The notes: a model not told the origin generated them from the sequence alone. 64,000 nt of DNA from Gammaproteobacteria bacterium (GCA_009846005.1 VXYL01000072.1:31627-95626); one strand, 5' to 3'. Positions 1 through 12,362 are shown, counted from the first letter of the stretch. Numbers and translations: made by a program.

Positions 1-273
1 CAGGCGCGATTGGGCGTCGAAGCACGCCCTCGGGATGTCCTCGTAGGTGGCGGGATGCTCGGGGACCGTGCCATCGAAACCCGCCATTGAGACGAACCCC
101 GGCTTGAACACCACCTGATCCCCGATCACCCAGGCGTCTTCGCCGTCGCGACGTTCGATATGCGGCACCTTGTCGCCCCACTTGGCCGAAACCCGCGCCG
201 TCCACACGTCGGGCGGCTCCGTCAGATGCGTGTCGACATCGATAACCTGGAAGCGATCGAAGAGATCCGTCAT
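1..273 (-). CDS. Amidohydrolase family protein, N-terminal part (runs off the window)
   Basis: Reading leftwards from the ATG at 273 there is an open frame of 91 codons reaching base 1 without a stop. The protein begins MTDLFDRFQVIDVDTHLTEP and continues PDVWTARV. An early hydrophobic strand ending in D-x-D-x-H, followed by a Glu-Pro pair, is the usual start of amidohydrolase-2 (PF04909) metal-dependent hydrolases and decarboxylases, where the Asp/His residues are metal ligands. The gene diverges from the Rieske oxygenase at 336 with 62 bases between, so the two may share a control region and act on the same aromatic or cyclic substrate; that link is inference. The C-terminal two thirds, with the remaining metal ligands, lie outside the window. 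Confidence 0.7.
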   Translation of the reverse strand, partial: MTDLFDRFQVIDVDTHLTEPPDVWTARVSAKWGDKVPHIERRDGEDAWVIGDQVVFKPGFVSMAGFDGTVPEHPATYEDIPRACFDAQSRL

Positions 274-335
274 GGCAAATTGCTCCTTGCGCGACCATCA
301 TACGAGAAGTCGCCGCGCCTGATCGAGGAACACCC

Positions 336-1709
336 ATGTTGACGGCCGAACAGAACCAGACGCTCACGCGGACGGGGCCCGGAACCCCGATGGGAGATGT
401 CTTTCGGCGCTATTGGATGCCGGCGCTCCTGTCGCGGGAGTTGCCCGGGCCGGACTGTCCGCCGGTACGGGTCAAGCTCCTCGGGGAGGACTTCGTCGCG
501 TTCCGGGACTCGGTGGGTCGGGTCGGCATTGTCGAGCCTCGCTGCCCGCATCGCGGCGCCAACCTGTTCTTCGGTCGCAACGAAGCCTGCGGCCTGCGCT
601 GCGCCTACCACGGCTGGAAGTTCGACACCGACGGCCAATGCGTGGACATCCCCAACGCGACGACCGCGGTCGCCGAACGCCTGAAACCGAAGGCCGCGAT
701 TCGAGCGCTCAGGACGGTCGAAGCTGGCGAAGTGGTATGGGCGCACTTCGGCGAAGCTGCGGATGCGCCGCCAGTCCCCGACTTCGAGTTTGCCGCAGTG
801 CCGGCGACGCACCGTTTCGTCGGCAAGAAATACCAGCAGTGCAATTGGGCGCAGGCCTGCGAGGGTGGCCTCGACACGGCGCACTTCTCGTACCTGCATG
901 CAGGCATCAACGAGGGTCGCAAGGTCGGGCTGCACCAGGTCGGTCGCGACTTGTCGGCGTCTGGCGACGCCGTCGAGCCGCCGAGGCTCAAGCGCCTGCG
1001 CTGGCTGATCGAGGACGGTGCTCCGCGTTTCACCCTGTTGAATCACGCCGCCGGCATGCTGCTCTGCGCGGCGCGGACCGCGGACGAGGATCAACTGTAC
1101 TGGCGCATGACCCAGTTCCTGATGCCGAATCACTCGCTCACGCCGGGTAACTTTCCCGAGGACACCGCGCTCGCCAACACCTGGGTGCCCATCGACGACA
1201 CCTCCTGCTGGATCTTCTGCTACGCCTGGCACCCGGATCGACCTATCGAGGAACGCGAGCGCGCGCGCCTCGCTGGCGGTTCGGGCATATTCGCGGAGGT
1301 GGACGACGACTTCGTGCCCATCCGCCGCCGCGAGAACGACTATCTCCTCGACCGGAAACAGCAGAGGACGGCGAGCTTCACCGGCATCTCCGGCATCTCG
1401 GAGCAGGACCAGGCCATCGCCGACAGCCAAGGACCGATCGCTGATCGCACGCGCGAACTGCTCTGCCAGACGGACCTCGGCGTGGTCCGATTCCGGGAGC
1501 TCATGTTCCGTGCGGTAGAGGATGTCCGTGCCGACGCCACGCCCTTGGGGGCCGGCGATGCCGGTGCCTACCGGGTGCGCTCGGGCGACATGGTGGCGGC
1601 GCGGGACCTCGGCGCGGACGAAGTCGCGCGCGAGCGATTCGGGGCGCATTGGGGCCAGCCGCTTGATGAGCCGATTTCAGTTGCGAGTGAGCGACACCCA
1701 CCCCGCTAA
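336..1709 (+). CDS. Rieske [2Fe-2S] aromatic-ring-hydroxylating oxygenase, large subunit
   Basis: A 457-residue protein with an N-terminal Rieske domain: C70-x-H72 and C89-x2-H92 are the four cluster ligands. A second motif, D180-x2-H183-x4-H188, is the mononuclear iron site of ring-hydroxylating oxygenases. Length and layout match the phthalate 4,5-dioxygenase / Rieske monooxygenase group rather than the alpha subunits of naphthalene-type dioxygenases. Such enzymes need an electron-donating reductase, and none is encoded nearby, so it must be supplied in trans. The ATG at 336 follows GAGGAA. It diverges from an amidohydrolase gene, a pairing that fits catabolism of an aromatic or heterocyclic compound. 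The substrate cannot be told from sequence. Confidence 0.9.
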   Translation: MLTAEQNQTLTRTGPGTPMGDVFRRYWMPALLSRELPGPDCPPVRVKLLGEDFVAFRDSVGRVGIVEPRCPHRGANLFFGRNEACGLRCAYHGWKFDTDGQCVDIPNATTAVAERLKPKAAIRALRTVEAGEVVWAHFGEAADAPPVPDFEFAAVPATHRFVGKKYQQCNWAQACEGGLDTAHFSYLHAGINEGRKVGLHQVGRDLSASGDAVEPPRLKRLRWLIEDGAPRFTLLNHAAGMLLCAARTADEDQLYWRMTQFLMPNHSLTPGNFPEDTALANTWVPIDDTSCWIFCYAWHPDRPIEERERARLAGGSGIFAEVDDDFVPIRRRENDYLLDRKQQRTASFTGISGISEQDQAIADSQGPIADRTRELLCQTDLGVVRFRELMFRAVEDVRADATPLGAGDAGAYRVRSGDMVAARDLGADEVARERFGAHWGQPLDEPISVASERHPPR

Positions 1710-1757
1710 GTCGATAGAATCCGCGGTAGGGACCTCGCTCACAAAAAGGGACGCTAC

Positions 1758-2054
1758 ATGCAGTTGAGCATTACCGGACGCCACCTCGCCGTCACCCCCG
1801 CCTTGAAGGACTACGTCACCACCAAGATCACGCGCCTCGAGCGCCACTACGATCACATCACGAACGTCCGCGTCGTGCTCGCGGTGGATAAGCTCAGGCA
1901 GAATGCGGAAGCGGTTGTGCATGCGGGTGCAGGGCACGAGATATTTGCCGATGCAGCTTCCGACGATCTCTACAAGGCCATCGACGCGTTGTCCGACAAG
2001 CTCGACCGGCAGCTCATCCGACACAAGGAAAAGCTCACCAACCACCGCGTCTAG
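1758..2054 (+). CDS. hpf: Ribosome hibernation-promoting factor (HPF/RaiA family, short form)
   Basis: A 98-residue protein starting MQLSITGRHLAVTPALKDYV, typical of short HPF: it folds as beta-alpha-beta-beta-beta-alpha and binds the 30S decoding region so that ribosomes dimerise and go dormant in stationary phase. It has no C-terminal dimerisation extension, so it is the short gammaproteobacterial type. It is followed after 39 bases by ptsN and then an HPr gene, the usual hpf-ptsN order. In most gammaproteobacteria rpoN lies just upstream; here the upstream neighbour is the Rieske oxygenase, so the rpoN end of the cluster has been lost or moved. Confidence 0.93.
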   Translation: MQLSITGRHLAVTPALKDYVTTKITRLERHYDHITNVRVVLAVDKLRQNAEAVVHAGAGHEIFADAASDDLYKAIDALSDKLDRQLIRHKEKLTNHRV

Positions 2055-2093
2055 TCCAATGGGGCATGCGGTGAGCCTGCCCGCGTTTCACCC

Positions 2094-2567
2094 GTGATCG
2101 AGTTCGAGACCATTCTCTCCCCGGCCTGCACCCACGTGGGCGTACAAGCCCGGTCGAAGAAGGGCGTTCTCGAACAGGCCTGCCAGTGCCTCGCCGAGGC
2201 GTTTCCCGAGATCGAACCCCGCCGCCTCCTCGAAGGTCTGTTGGCCCGGGAGCGTCTTGGGTCCACCGGCCTCGGCGAGGGCGTCGCGATTCCCCATTGC
2301 CGCTTCGACCGCTGCGAAGCGCCGGTTGCCTGTTTTCTAAAGACTGAGCGGGGCATCGACTTCGATGCGCCGGACGATGAGCTGGTTGACCTGCTGTTCG
2401 TGCTGGCGGTGCCGCTGCACGAACAGCGTATCCACCTTGAGATCCTGGGGGCGCTTGCACGTGCTTTCGATGATCCCGGAAACCTTGCGTCATTGCGTCG
2501 GGCACCCTCCGACCAGGGCCTTTTCGACACCCTGCAACGCCAACTTGCCATGTCGCAGCGGGAGTAG
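2094..2567 (+). CDS. ptsN: PTS IIA-like nitrogen-regulatory protein PtsN (EIIA-Ntr)
   Basis: 157 residues beginning with a GTG codon. The phosphorylated histidine is His68 in GEGVAIPHCR, matching the family motif G-x-A-I-P-H. EIIA-Ntr receives phosphate from NPr and adjusts nitrogen and potassium metabolism by protein contacts rather than by transporting sugar. It lies between hpf and an HPr gene, three bases before the latter, which strongly suggests one operon and a phosphotransfer pair. The EI-Ntr (ptsP) enzyme that would start the chain is not in this window. Confidence 0.93.
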   Translation: MIEFETILSPACTHVGVQARSKKGVLEQACQCLAEAFPEIEPRRLLEGLLARERLGSTGLGEGVAIPHCRFDRCEAPVACFLKTERGIDFDAPDDELVDLLFVLAVPLHEQRIHLEILGALARAFDDPGNLASLRRAPSDQGLFDTLQRQLAMSQRE

Positions 2568-2570
2568 AAC

Positions 2571-2843
2571 GTGAAGACAGGTCCCATCGACGTCGTCAAC
2601 AAGCTCGGCCTGCATGCCCGCGCCGCATCGAAGCTCGTCAACCTCAGCAAGACGTTCGCATCGCGTGTCGAACTGGCCAAACCCGGCGGCCAGACCGCCG
2701 ACGCGAAGCGAATCATGGCGGTGATGATGCTCGAGGCCGTCTGCGGGACCACGCTGCAACTCACCTGCAGCGGCGAAGACGAGGAGGAGGCCTTTGCGGC
2801 GATTACCGCCCTCGTGGCCGACCGTTTCGGCGAACCGGAATGA
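2571..2843 (+). CDS. HPr-like phosphocarrier protein (NPr type)
   Basis: 90 residues, GTG start, with the phosphorylated His15 in the motif L-G-L-H-A-R-A-A. It would pass phosphate from an EI-type enzyme to PtsN encoded three bases upstream. The second classical site, Ser46 in the K-S-I-M motif that HPr kinase modifies, is replaced by arginine here (K46-R47-I48-M49), so Ser46 control is not expected. In E. coli and Pseudomonas a rapZ gene separates ptsN from npr; here there is none. The gene is followed by one copy of the intergenic hairpin repeat. Confidence 0.9.
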   Translation: MKTGPIDVVNKLGLHARAASKLVNLSKTFASRVELAKPGGQTADAKRIMAVMMLEAVCGTTLQLTCSGEDEEEAFAAITALVADRFGEPE

Positions 2844-2877
2844 CCCCCAGGCTGGGGACGTGCAGGGAACACGGATC

Positions 2878-2903
2878 GTAGGGGACGGGCTTGTCCCGTC
2901 CCG
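2878..2903 (+). repeat. Short-form intergenic hairpin repeat
   Basis: Begins GTAGGG and forms an 8-bp stem GGGACGGG / CCCGTCCC around the loop CTTGT. It lies between the convergent HPr and DciA-like genes, where it could also act as a transcription stop. Confidence 0.8.
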
Positions 2904-2916
2904 TTGCCAGTATTTC

Positions 2917-3225
2917 CTAGAGCGCACCCGTGCGGATTCGGATCTCGGTGACGTCCGCGAAGTCGCCCAGCGAGCGTAGCGCCGGCTCTACCTTCGGCAA
3001 CTCGAACCGCAGCCGCGTCGCCCAGGACGAGTCCACGACGTGAATCGTCAGTCGGCCCCCCTTGACGTTGGCAACGCTGCAATGCGGTGCGATGGCGGGG
3101 GGCAGCACGGCGCGCAACTGTTCGGTCCACGATTCGCGCAATGCGGCGTGCTTGACCAGTCGCTCAAGCACGTTGCGCGGCCGGCGCCGTTCGGTAAGCA
3201 GCTCCTTGACGACTCGCCGGGCCAT
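2917..3225 (-). CDS. DUF721 / DciA-like protein
   Basis: 102 residues from the ATG at 3225. The sequence MARRVVKELL, then SWTEQLRAVLPPAIAPHCSV and a strand rich in L-x-I-x-V, matches the DUF721 fold. In most bacteria without DnaC this family (DciA) loads or helps the replicative helicase DnaB. In pseudomonads a DUF721 gene often lies just before secA; here it is about 3.4 kb from secA with an ABC exporter and rtcB between, so the neighbourhood is rearranged. The start at 3225 was chosen because upstream in-frame sequence reads through the end of the ABC transporter gene. Confidence 0.75.
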   Translation of the reverse strand: MARRVVKELLTERRRPRNVLERLVKHAALRESWTEQLRAVLPPAIAPHCSVANVKGGRLTIHVVDSSWATRLRFELPKVEPALRSLGDFADVTEIRIRTGAL

Positions 3226-3233
3226 GGAATCCC

Positions 3234-5075
3234 TTAGCGGTAGCGTGCCGCCTGCGTGTTGAACATGGCGGCGTACTTGCCGTTGTGTCTGATCAGGGTT
3301 TCGTGATCGCCCAACTCGGTCACCTCGCCATCTTCCACCACCACGATGAGATCCGCCATGCGCACGGTGGAAAACCGGTGGGAGATGAACACGACGGTCT
3401 TGTTGGCCGACAGTTCGGCGACCTGTTCGTAGAGGCGGTGTTCCCGAAAGGCGTCGAGCGCGGCGGTGGGCTCGTCCAGGATGAGGATCTGCGCATCGCT
3501 TAGGAACGCGCGCGAGATCGCCAGGTGCTGCCACTCGCCGCCGGACAGGTCCACGCCTTCGTCGAAGGTCCGGCCGAGCACGGTGTCGTAGCCCTTGGGA
3601 AGCGCTTCGATGATGTCGTGGGCACCGGCCTGCTTCGCAGCCGCCTGGATCCGATCGCGGTCGTCGAGGGCACGGATCTCCCCGAATCCCACGTTGTCGG
3701 CGGCCGAGAGGTCGTAGCGAAAAAAGTCCTGGAACACCACGGCGACATCTCGACGCACGTGGCCCAGGTCGTACTCGCGCAGGTCGCGCCCGTCGAATAG
3801 GACCTCGCCCTCCACGGGGTCATAGAGCCGGGCAAGAAGCTTCACCAGCGTCGTCTTGCCGGCGCCGTTCTCGCCCACGATGGCGACCTTGGAGCGTGCC
3901 GGAACGTCGAACGACACGCCCCGCAGAATCCACTTGTCCGTACCCGGATACTTGAACGAGACGTTGCGGAACTCAATGCCCTGCGTCAAGCGTTTTGGCG
4001 TCGGCGCCGGGGTCGGGGGCGGCGGCGCGAGCGCGGCCTCCACCGACGCGGGATCCATGTCGAGCAGGTCGAAGAAGCGCGTCGCGAAGAGCGCCTGTTC
4101 GTAGACCTGCCCGCCGGAACCCACCAAGGCGTTGAGTTGGCTGCGGGCCTGCTGCGCGGCGTTGAACACCAGGGTCAGGTCGCCGACCGTGATCCGCGCG
4201 AGTGCCGCTTGGTAGACGGCATAGGCCCAGATCGACGCCACGCCGGCCAGGGACACGATGTCGAGTCCCGTCCTCACGCGCATCGAGCGAAACTGCATCC
4301 GCAGGTAGGCGCGAAGCTGGGTCTCGCGAAAGCGCCTGAACCGGCCGACCAGCGCGTCCTTCAGCGTGAAGATCCGAACCTCCTTGGCGCTGTCCCGTGA
4401 CGTCAGCAGCCGCTGCAGGTAGTCGAGCATCCGGTAGTTCCGCACCCATTGGGTGTCGAAGTCGAACCACAGGCGCGCGAAGAAGCCCTGCATCAGCAGG
4501 CTCGGCAGCACCGTGACGAAAAGAACGACGATCGCGAAGGGGTGCAGTATCGTCAGCAGGCCCGCCATTGCGGTCAGGCCGACGCCGGATCGAACGAGTC
4601 CGATGGACGACCAGACGATCCCCGTGACCTGGTAGAGCTGGTCCTGGGCATGGCGGAGCTGGTCGTAGAACTTCGGGTTCTCGTAGAACGCGATGTCCAG
4701 CGAGCCGGCTTTTGCGACGATGCGTTCTCGGGCGGCGAACTGGACCCGTTCGCTCAGCATGCTCTGGACCATGTTGGACACGGTGCCGAGCAGCGTCTCG
4801 ACGAGCCACAGCCCGAAGACGACGGCAACCGGCGTCACCAGGTCCGTCCAATGGCTCCCGCCCGACGCGGCCTCGACGACGCCGTCGACGATCACCTTGG
4901 TCATGTAGATGATCGCCGCCGGAATGAGGGCGGTGACGACCATGATCGCGCAGCTGATCGCGAAATAGCCCGGCGTGACTTGCCACAGGAAGCTGTAAAC
5001 GCGGGGCACGATGCGAACGATGTCGCGTAGTTTGCGACGCAGACTGGCGTCCAGCGGACGGAAGTTCTCGTCCAT
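3234..5075 (-). CDS. ABC exporter, fused membrane and ATPase domains
   Basis: 613 residues from ATG at 5075 (an in-frame TTG lies one codon upstream). Residues about 30-320 hold the membrane helices of a type I exporter; the C-terminal 250 form the ATPase. Visible motifs are Walker A GENGAGKTT, the signature LSGGEWQ, Walker B with catalytic glutamate in ILILDEPTAALD, and the H-loop in FISHRFSTVR. The EWQ after LSGG is a common variant of lipid and peptide exporters. As a half-transporter it must dimerise, presumably with itself because no partner is adjacent. It ends 8 bases before the DciA-like gene and may be co-transcribed with it. The exported substrate is unknown. Confidence 0.88.
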   Translation of the reverse strand: MDENFRPLDASLRRKLRDIVRIVPRVYSFLWQVTPGYFAISCAIMVVTALIPAAIIYMTKVIVDGVVEAASGGSHWTDLVTPVAVVFGLWLVETLLGTVSNMVQSMLSERVQFAARERIVAKAGSLDIAFYENPKFYDQLRHAQDQLYQVTGIVWSSIGLVRSGVGLTAMAGLLTILHPFAIVVLFVTVLPSLLMQGFFARLWFDFDTQWVRNYRMLDYLQRLLTSRDSAKEVRIFTLKDALVGRFRRFRETQLRAYLRMQFRSMRVRTGLDIVSLAGVASIWAYAVYQAALARITVGDLTLVFNAAQQARSQLNALVGSGGQVYEQALFATRFFDLLDMDPASVEAALAPPPPTPAPTPKRLTQGIEFRNVSFKYPGTDKWILRGVSFDVPARSKVAIVGENGAGKTTLVKLLARLYDPVEGEVLFDGRDLREYDLGHVRRDVAVVFQDFFRYDLSAADNVGFGEIRALDDRDRIQAAAKQAGAHDIIEALPKGYDTVLGRTFDEGVDLSGGEWQHLAISRAFLSDAQILILDEPTAALDAFREHRLYEQVAELSANKTVVFISHRFSTVRMADLIVVVEDGEVTELGDHETLIRHNGKYAAMFNTQAARYR

Positions 5076-5190
5076 CAAATCGGCGGTCGGAGGTTAGCGC
5101 GATGCTACGCCGAGCCGTGTCCCCGGACAATCGAAATCGGACCGGTGCCGGGCGTATGATGCGCGCCCCGTTTCCCACGGACAGCTGGGC

Positions 5191-6432
<1,242 letters not shown>

Positions 6433-6463
6433 CTCACGGAATTCGGCCTCGCCGCCTCGGTTC

Positions 6464-6491
6464 GTAGGGGCGGGGCTTGTCCCCGCCCGCG
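6464..6491 (+). repeat. Short-form intergenic hairpin repeat
   Basis: GTAGGG start, stem GGGCGGGG / CCCCGCCC, loop CTTGT. Faces a long-form copy in the opposite orientation at 6518-6561, so the pair forms a unit of about 98 bases bounded by GTAGGG and CCCTAC. Confidence 0.8.
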
Positions 6492-6517
6492 GTTCGGAGG
6501 GCAGGCATGCCGGGCGT

Positions 6518-6561
6518 GGGCGACCGCGCGCCCTGACGGGCGCGTTAGGGTCCTCCCTACG
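6518..6561 (-). repeat. Long-form intergenic hairpin repeat
   Basis: Read on the minus strand it starts GTAGGGAGGACCCTAAC and holds an inner hairpin GCGCCC / GGGCGC, ending GGTCGCCC. It is the second half of the head-to-head pair with 6464-6491. Confidence 0.7.
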
Positions 6562-6660
6562 CGTTCTACGCTGGTTTGGCCTCTTCCGCGGGTTCCGCAG
6601 GCGGTAGTCGACACATCGGAGTAGAATGCCCGCCCCAACGAAGCACCGACATCGCATCGA

Positions 6661-9459
<2,799 letters not shown>

Positions 9460-9504
9460 GGCGCTCGCCGGTCCAACCGCGACTCCAATCTCAAGGACTG
9501 AAGA

Positions 9505-10719
9505 ATGGCCGTCAATCTGCCGCCGATGGGCGAACTGCTGTCCATCGACGGAATCCGCTTGGGATCCGCCGAAGCCGGCGTCAAATACAGTGATCGCCTC
9601 GATTTGGCGGTTGCTCTTCTCGACGCCGGCAGCACGGTCGGCGGCGTGTTTACGGCGAGCGCGTTCCAGGCGGCACCGGTAGTCGTCGCCCGCGAACGTG
9701 TCGGCACGGCGCGGGCGCTGGTGGTTAACAGCGGCAACGCCAACGCCGCCACCGGGGAGCGCGGCCTCGCGGACGCCCGGTCGACCTGCGAGCACTTGGC
9801 GTCGCGGGTCGGCGTTAAGGACACCGAAGTGCTGCCCTTTTCCACCGGGGTGATCGGCGAGTTCCTGGACATGGACGCCATGCGCCGGGGGATCGACGCG
9901 GCGGTTGGGATCGCCCGGCCGGATGGGTGGGCGGATGCCGCACGGGCGATCATGACGACAGATACCGCGCCAAAGGCGGTTTCGGCTACGGGCATGGTTG
10001 GGGGCCATCCCATCCGTGCCACGGGCATGGTCAAGGGTTCGGGCATGATTCGTCCTGACATGGCGACCATGCTGGCATTCCTCGGTACCGATGCCGCGGT
10101 CTCCGTGGAGGCCGTTCAGAACCTGGCACAGGATCTGGCCGACGGCGGCCTCAATCGCGTGACGGTTGACGGCGATACGTCCACCAACGACGCGTTCGTG
10201 GTGATGGCAACCGGGCGCGCGGGTGGCACGCCGGTGATGTGCCGCGGCGACCCCCGATATGGCGAGCTACTCGAAGCGTTGAAGCCGCTGGCCGTGGATC
10301 TCGCCCAGCGCACGGCCCGGGACGGCGAGGGCGCGACCAAGTTCGTCACCGTTCGGGTCGAAGAGGGGCGGCGCAGTGCGGACTGCCTGGCCATCGCCTA
10401 CACGATCGCCCATTCGCCCTTGGTCAAGACCGCCATCTTCGCGGGCGATCCCAATTGGGGAAGGTTCTGCATGGCGATTGGCCGTGCCGGCGTGCCCGGC
10501 CTCGACCCGGACACTGTCGGTCTCTACCTGGACGACGTCTGTGTGGCCCGCGGGGGCCTCGTCGCGGAGGAATACACGGAAGCGGCGGGTGCTGCGGTGA
10601 TGGCCAAGGACGAGTTCACGGTGCGCGTCACCTTGGGACAGGGCGATGTCTCCGAGACGGTGTGGACCACCGATCTTTCCTACGAGTACATCCGCATCAA
10701 CGCGGAATATCGAACGTAG
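9505..10719 (+). CDS. argJ: Bifunctional glutamate N-acetyltransferase / ornithine acetyltransferase ArgJ
   Basis: 404 residues. ArgJ moves the acetyl group from N-acetylornithine to glutamate, recycling it in arginine synthesis. The precursor is cut by itself into alpha and beta chains before a threonine; the site is clear here in GMIRPDMATMLAF, with Thr188 as the new N-terminal nucleophile. Other conserved blocks are VVNSGNANAATG, GVIGEFLDM and DPNWGRF. The ATG at 9505 follows AAGGACTGAAGA. The stop codon TAG (10717-10719) is formed by the first bases of a repeat copy starting at 10716, so the natural end may once have been different. Confidence 0.96.
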   Translation: MAVNLPPMGELLSIDGIRLGSAEAGVKYSDRLDLAVALLDAGSTVGGVFTASAFQAAPVVVARERVGTARALVVNSGNANAATGERGLADARSTCEHLASRVGVKDTEVLPFSTGVIGEFLDMDAMRRGIDAAVGIARPDGWADAARAIMTTDTAPKAVSATGMVGGHPIRATGMVKGSGMIRPDMATMLAFLGTDAAVSVEAVQNLAQDLADGGLNRVTVDGDTSTNDAFVVMATGRAGGTPVMCRGDPRYGELLEALKPLAVDLAQRTARDGEGATKFVTVRVEEGRRSADCLAIAYTIAHSPLVKTAIFAGDPNWGRFCMAIGRAGVPGLDPDTVGLYLDDVCVARGGLVAEEYTEAAGAAVMAKDEFTVRVTLGQGDVSETVWTTDLSYEYIRINAEYRT

Positions 10720-10740
10720 GGACGGGATTGTCCCGTCCCG
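10716..10740 (+). repeat. Short-form intergenic hairpin repeat (supplies argJ stop)
   Basis: GTAGGG start, stem GGGACGGG / CCCGTCCC, loop ATTGT. The TAG inside GTAGGG is the argJ stop codon. Pairs with the inverted long form at 10768-10809. Confidence 0.8.
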
Positions 10741-10767
10741 CCGACCTCACACGACACGTCCGGCGCT

Positions 10768-10809
10768 GGCGACCGCGCGCCCTGTCGGGCCGGTTAGGGT
10801 CGCTTCTAC
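10768..10809 (-). repeat. Long-form intergenic hairpin repeat
   Basis: On the minus strand: GTAGAAGCGACCCTAAC, inner stem GGCCC / GGGC, then GCGGTCGCC. Outer stem GCGACC / GGTCGC. Lies between argJ and the convergent coaE. Confidence 0.65.
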
Positions 10810-10814
10810 CGGCT

Positions 10815-11420
10815 TCAACTGTTCATAGCGGCTTTCAGGTAGCACTCATGGAGCCTGTCCACCGCGCGGTGGAGATCCTCCAGGCTGCCGTCGTTGCTGA
10901 TGACGTCGTCGGCGAGGCGTAGCCGCGAGCGCCGGTCGATCTGGCTCGCGAGGATTGCCCTGACCTGGGACTCCGCGACGCCGTCCCGGGCCACCGCGCG
11001 CCTGATCTGCGTCGCCTCGGCTACGTCCACGACCAGAATGCGATCGGCGCGGGGATCGCGCTGGCGCATCAGCGGATTGACGAGAATCGCGTAGGGAGAC
11101 GGCGCGCCGGCAAGCACGTCCCGGATCCATTGGTTGATGAGGGGATGGAGAAGCGACTCCAGCCACCGGCGTTCGCCAGCGTTCTGGAAAACCCGTTCAC
11201 GCAGGAAGGCTCGGTTCAAGGTGCCATCGCCGAGGAGCACGTCGGCGCCGAACCGGTGGGCGATCGTCTCGAGCGCTGGTTGGCCCGGTTCGACCACCCG
11301 GCGGGAGGCGACGTCCGCGTCGGCGATCTCGACGCCAAGCGAGCGGAACTGGTCCGAAACCGCGGTCTTGCCGCTGCCGATTCCGCCCGCGATGCCGACG
11401 ACCAAGGGCGTCTGTTTCAT
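10815..11420 (-). CDS. coaE: Dephospho-CoA kinase CoaE
   Basis: 201 residues from ATG at 11420. The P-loop is GIAGGIGSGKTAV near the N-terminus and is followed by D-A-D in EIADADVASR, the dephospho-CoA binding aspartate. CoaE adds the 3'-phosphate of coenzyme A, the last step of CoA synthesis. The start overlaps the end of pilD by 4 bases, and the pilB-pilC-pilD-coaE order is the standard gammaproteobacterial one. yacG, which usually follows, is absent; argJ comes next in the opposite direction, with a repeat pair between. The longer in-frame reading that begins upstream of pilD is not the true start. Confidence 0.93.
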   Translation of the reverse strand: MKQTPLVVGIAGGIGSGKTAVSDQFRSLGVEIADADVASRRVVEPGQPALETIAHRFGADVLLGDGTLNRAFLRERVFQNAGERRWLESLLHPLINQWIRDVLAGAPSPYAILVNPLMRQRDPRADRILVVDVAEATQIRRAVARDGVAESQVRAILASQIDRRSRLRLADDVISNDGSLEDLHRAVDRLHECYLKAAMNS

Positions 11421-12205
11421 GGAACGACGACGAATGGGATGTTCCGCGTGGACGCGAACAACACGGCGGTCGCGGCGACGGCCAGGAAGGGTCCGAACGG
11501 GATCGGTGTTCCCCGGGTGGCGGTTCGGCGCAGGATTCTCACCAAGGCGTAGGCGAGTCCGAGTACCGCGGCGATCAGAATGACCGCCGGTGCCGTTTGC
11601 CAGCCGAGCCACGCCCCGATTGCAGCCATGAGCTTGAAGTCTCCGTAGCCCATGCCCTCGCGACGGGTTACGAGGCGGAACGCCCAGTACACGAGCCACA
11701 GCGACAGGTAGCCTGTTGCCGCTCCGGCCATGGCATCGAAGAGCGTCGGTGTTGCCTCGAACACGGCGGCGGCCAGCAGTCCGATCCAAAGCAGCGGCAA
11801 GGTGAGTTGATCGGGAAGCAGCGTGGTTTCGGCGTCGATCAAAGCCGCTGTCAAGAGCACCGCAAGGAAGACGTAGTAGGCCAGGGCGATCCAATGAAAG
11901 CCCCACACGGCGATCACCGCCATGGCGAGCAGCGCGCCCGCGAGTTCCACGGCCGGCAGCCGTACCGGGATGGGTGCGCGGCACTTCGCACAGCGCCCGC
12001 GCAGCACAATCCAACTGACGACGGGGATGTTGTGCATGGCCTTCACCACACGACCGCAGGCACGACAATGGGACCGCGGTGTGGCGAGATTGAACCGCGA
12101 AGCGGGCGGCGGCTCGATGTACAGGGTCTCCAATGCATGGATCCGCCATTGGCGTCGGAGCATGATCGGAAGACGGTCGATCACGACGTTCAGAAAACTG
12201 CCCAC
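11417..12205 (-). CDS. pilD: Type IV prepilin peptidase / N-methyltransferase PilD (start uncertain)
   Basis: At least 262 residues. The two catalytic aspartates are visible in DAETTLLPDQLT and in GYGDFKLMAAIGAW. Two CxxC pairs, CRAC and CAKC, mark the zinc-binding methyltransferase loop. PilD cuts and methylates pilins at the inner membrane. The given start is a GTG, but in-frame sequence upstream reads LFLTLPWTPVVLASLAGLC before VGSFLNVVIDRLP, which looks like the family's first membrane helix. No ATG, GTG or TTG precedes that stretch, where a degenerate repeat copy (12282-12318) sits. The true start may be an unusual codon, or the 5' end was altered by the repeat. Confidence 0.88.
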   Translation of the reverse strand: MGSFLNVVIDRLPIMLRRQWRIHALETLYIEPPPASRFNLATPRSHCRACGRVVKAMHNIPVVSWIVLRGRCAKCRAPIPVRLPAVELAGALLAMAVIAVWGFHWIALAYYVFLAVLLTAALIDAETTLLPDQLTLPLLWIGLLAAAVFEATPTLFDAMAGAATGYLSLWLVYWAFRLVTRREGMGYGDFKLMAAIGAWLGWQTAPAVILIAAVLGLAYALVRILRRTATRGTPIPFGPFLAVAATAVLFASTRNIPFVVVP

Positions 12206-12281
12206 GCACAGCCCGGCCAGGGATGCGAGTACGACGGGGGTCCAAGGCAGTGTGAGGAAAAGGTCGATGGTCTCGATCTCT

Positions 12282-12318
12282 GGGGCGAGGGCGCGCGCCC
12301 TGGCGGACGCGATAGGGC
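12282..12318 (-). repeat. Degenerate long-form repeat upstream of pilD
   Basis: On the minus strand: CCCTATCGCG, inner stem, then GGGCGCGCGCCCTCGCCCC. The left outer arm with GTAGGG is missing, so this is a truncated copy. It lies exactly where the pilD start codon would be expected. Confidence 0.55.
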
Positions 12319-12362
12319 ATTGTATCCGCAGCCTGCTTGCTTCGGGAGTTCTCGACTGTGCT

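Noticed and set aside
270..1649. Minus-strand open frame opposite the Rieske oxygenase
   Set aside because: Shadow; the plus-strand frame has intact iron and cluster ligands.
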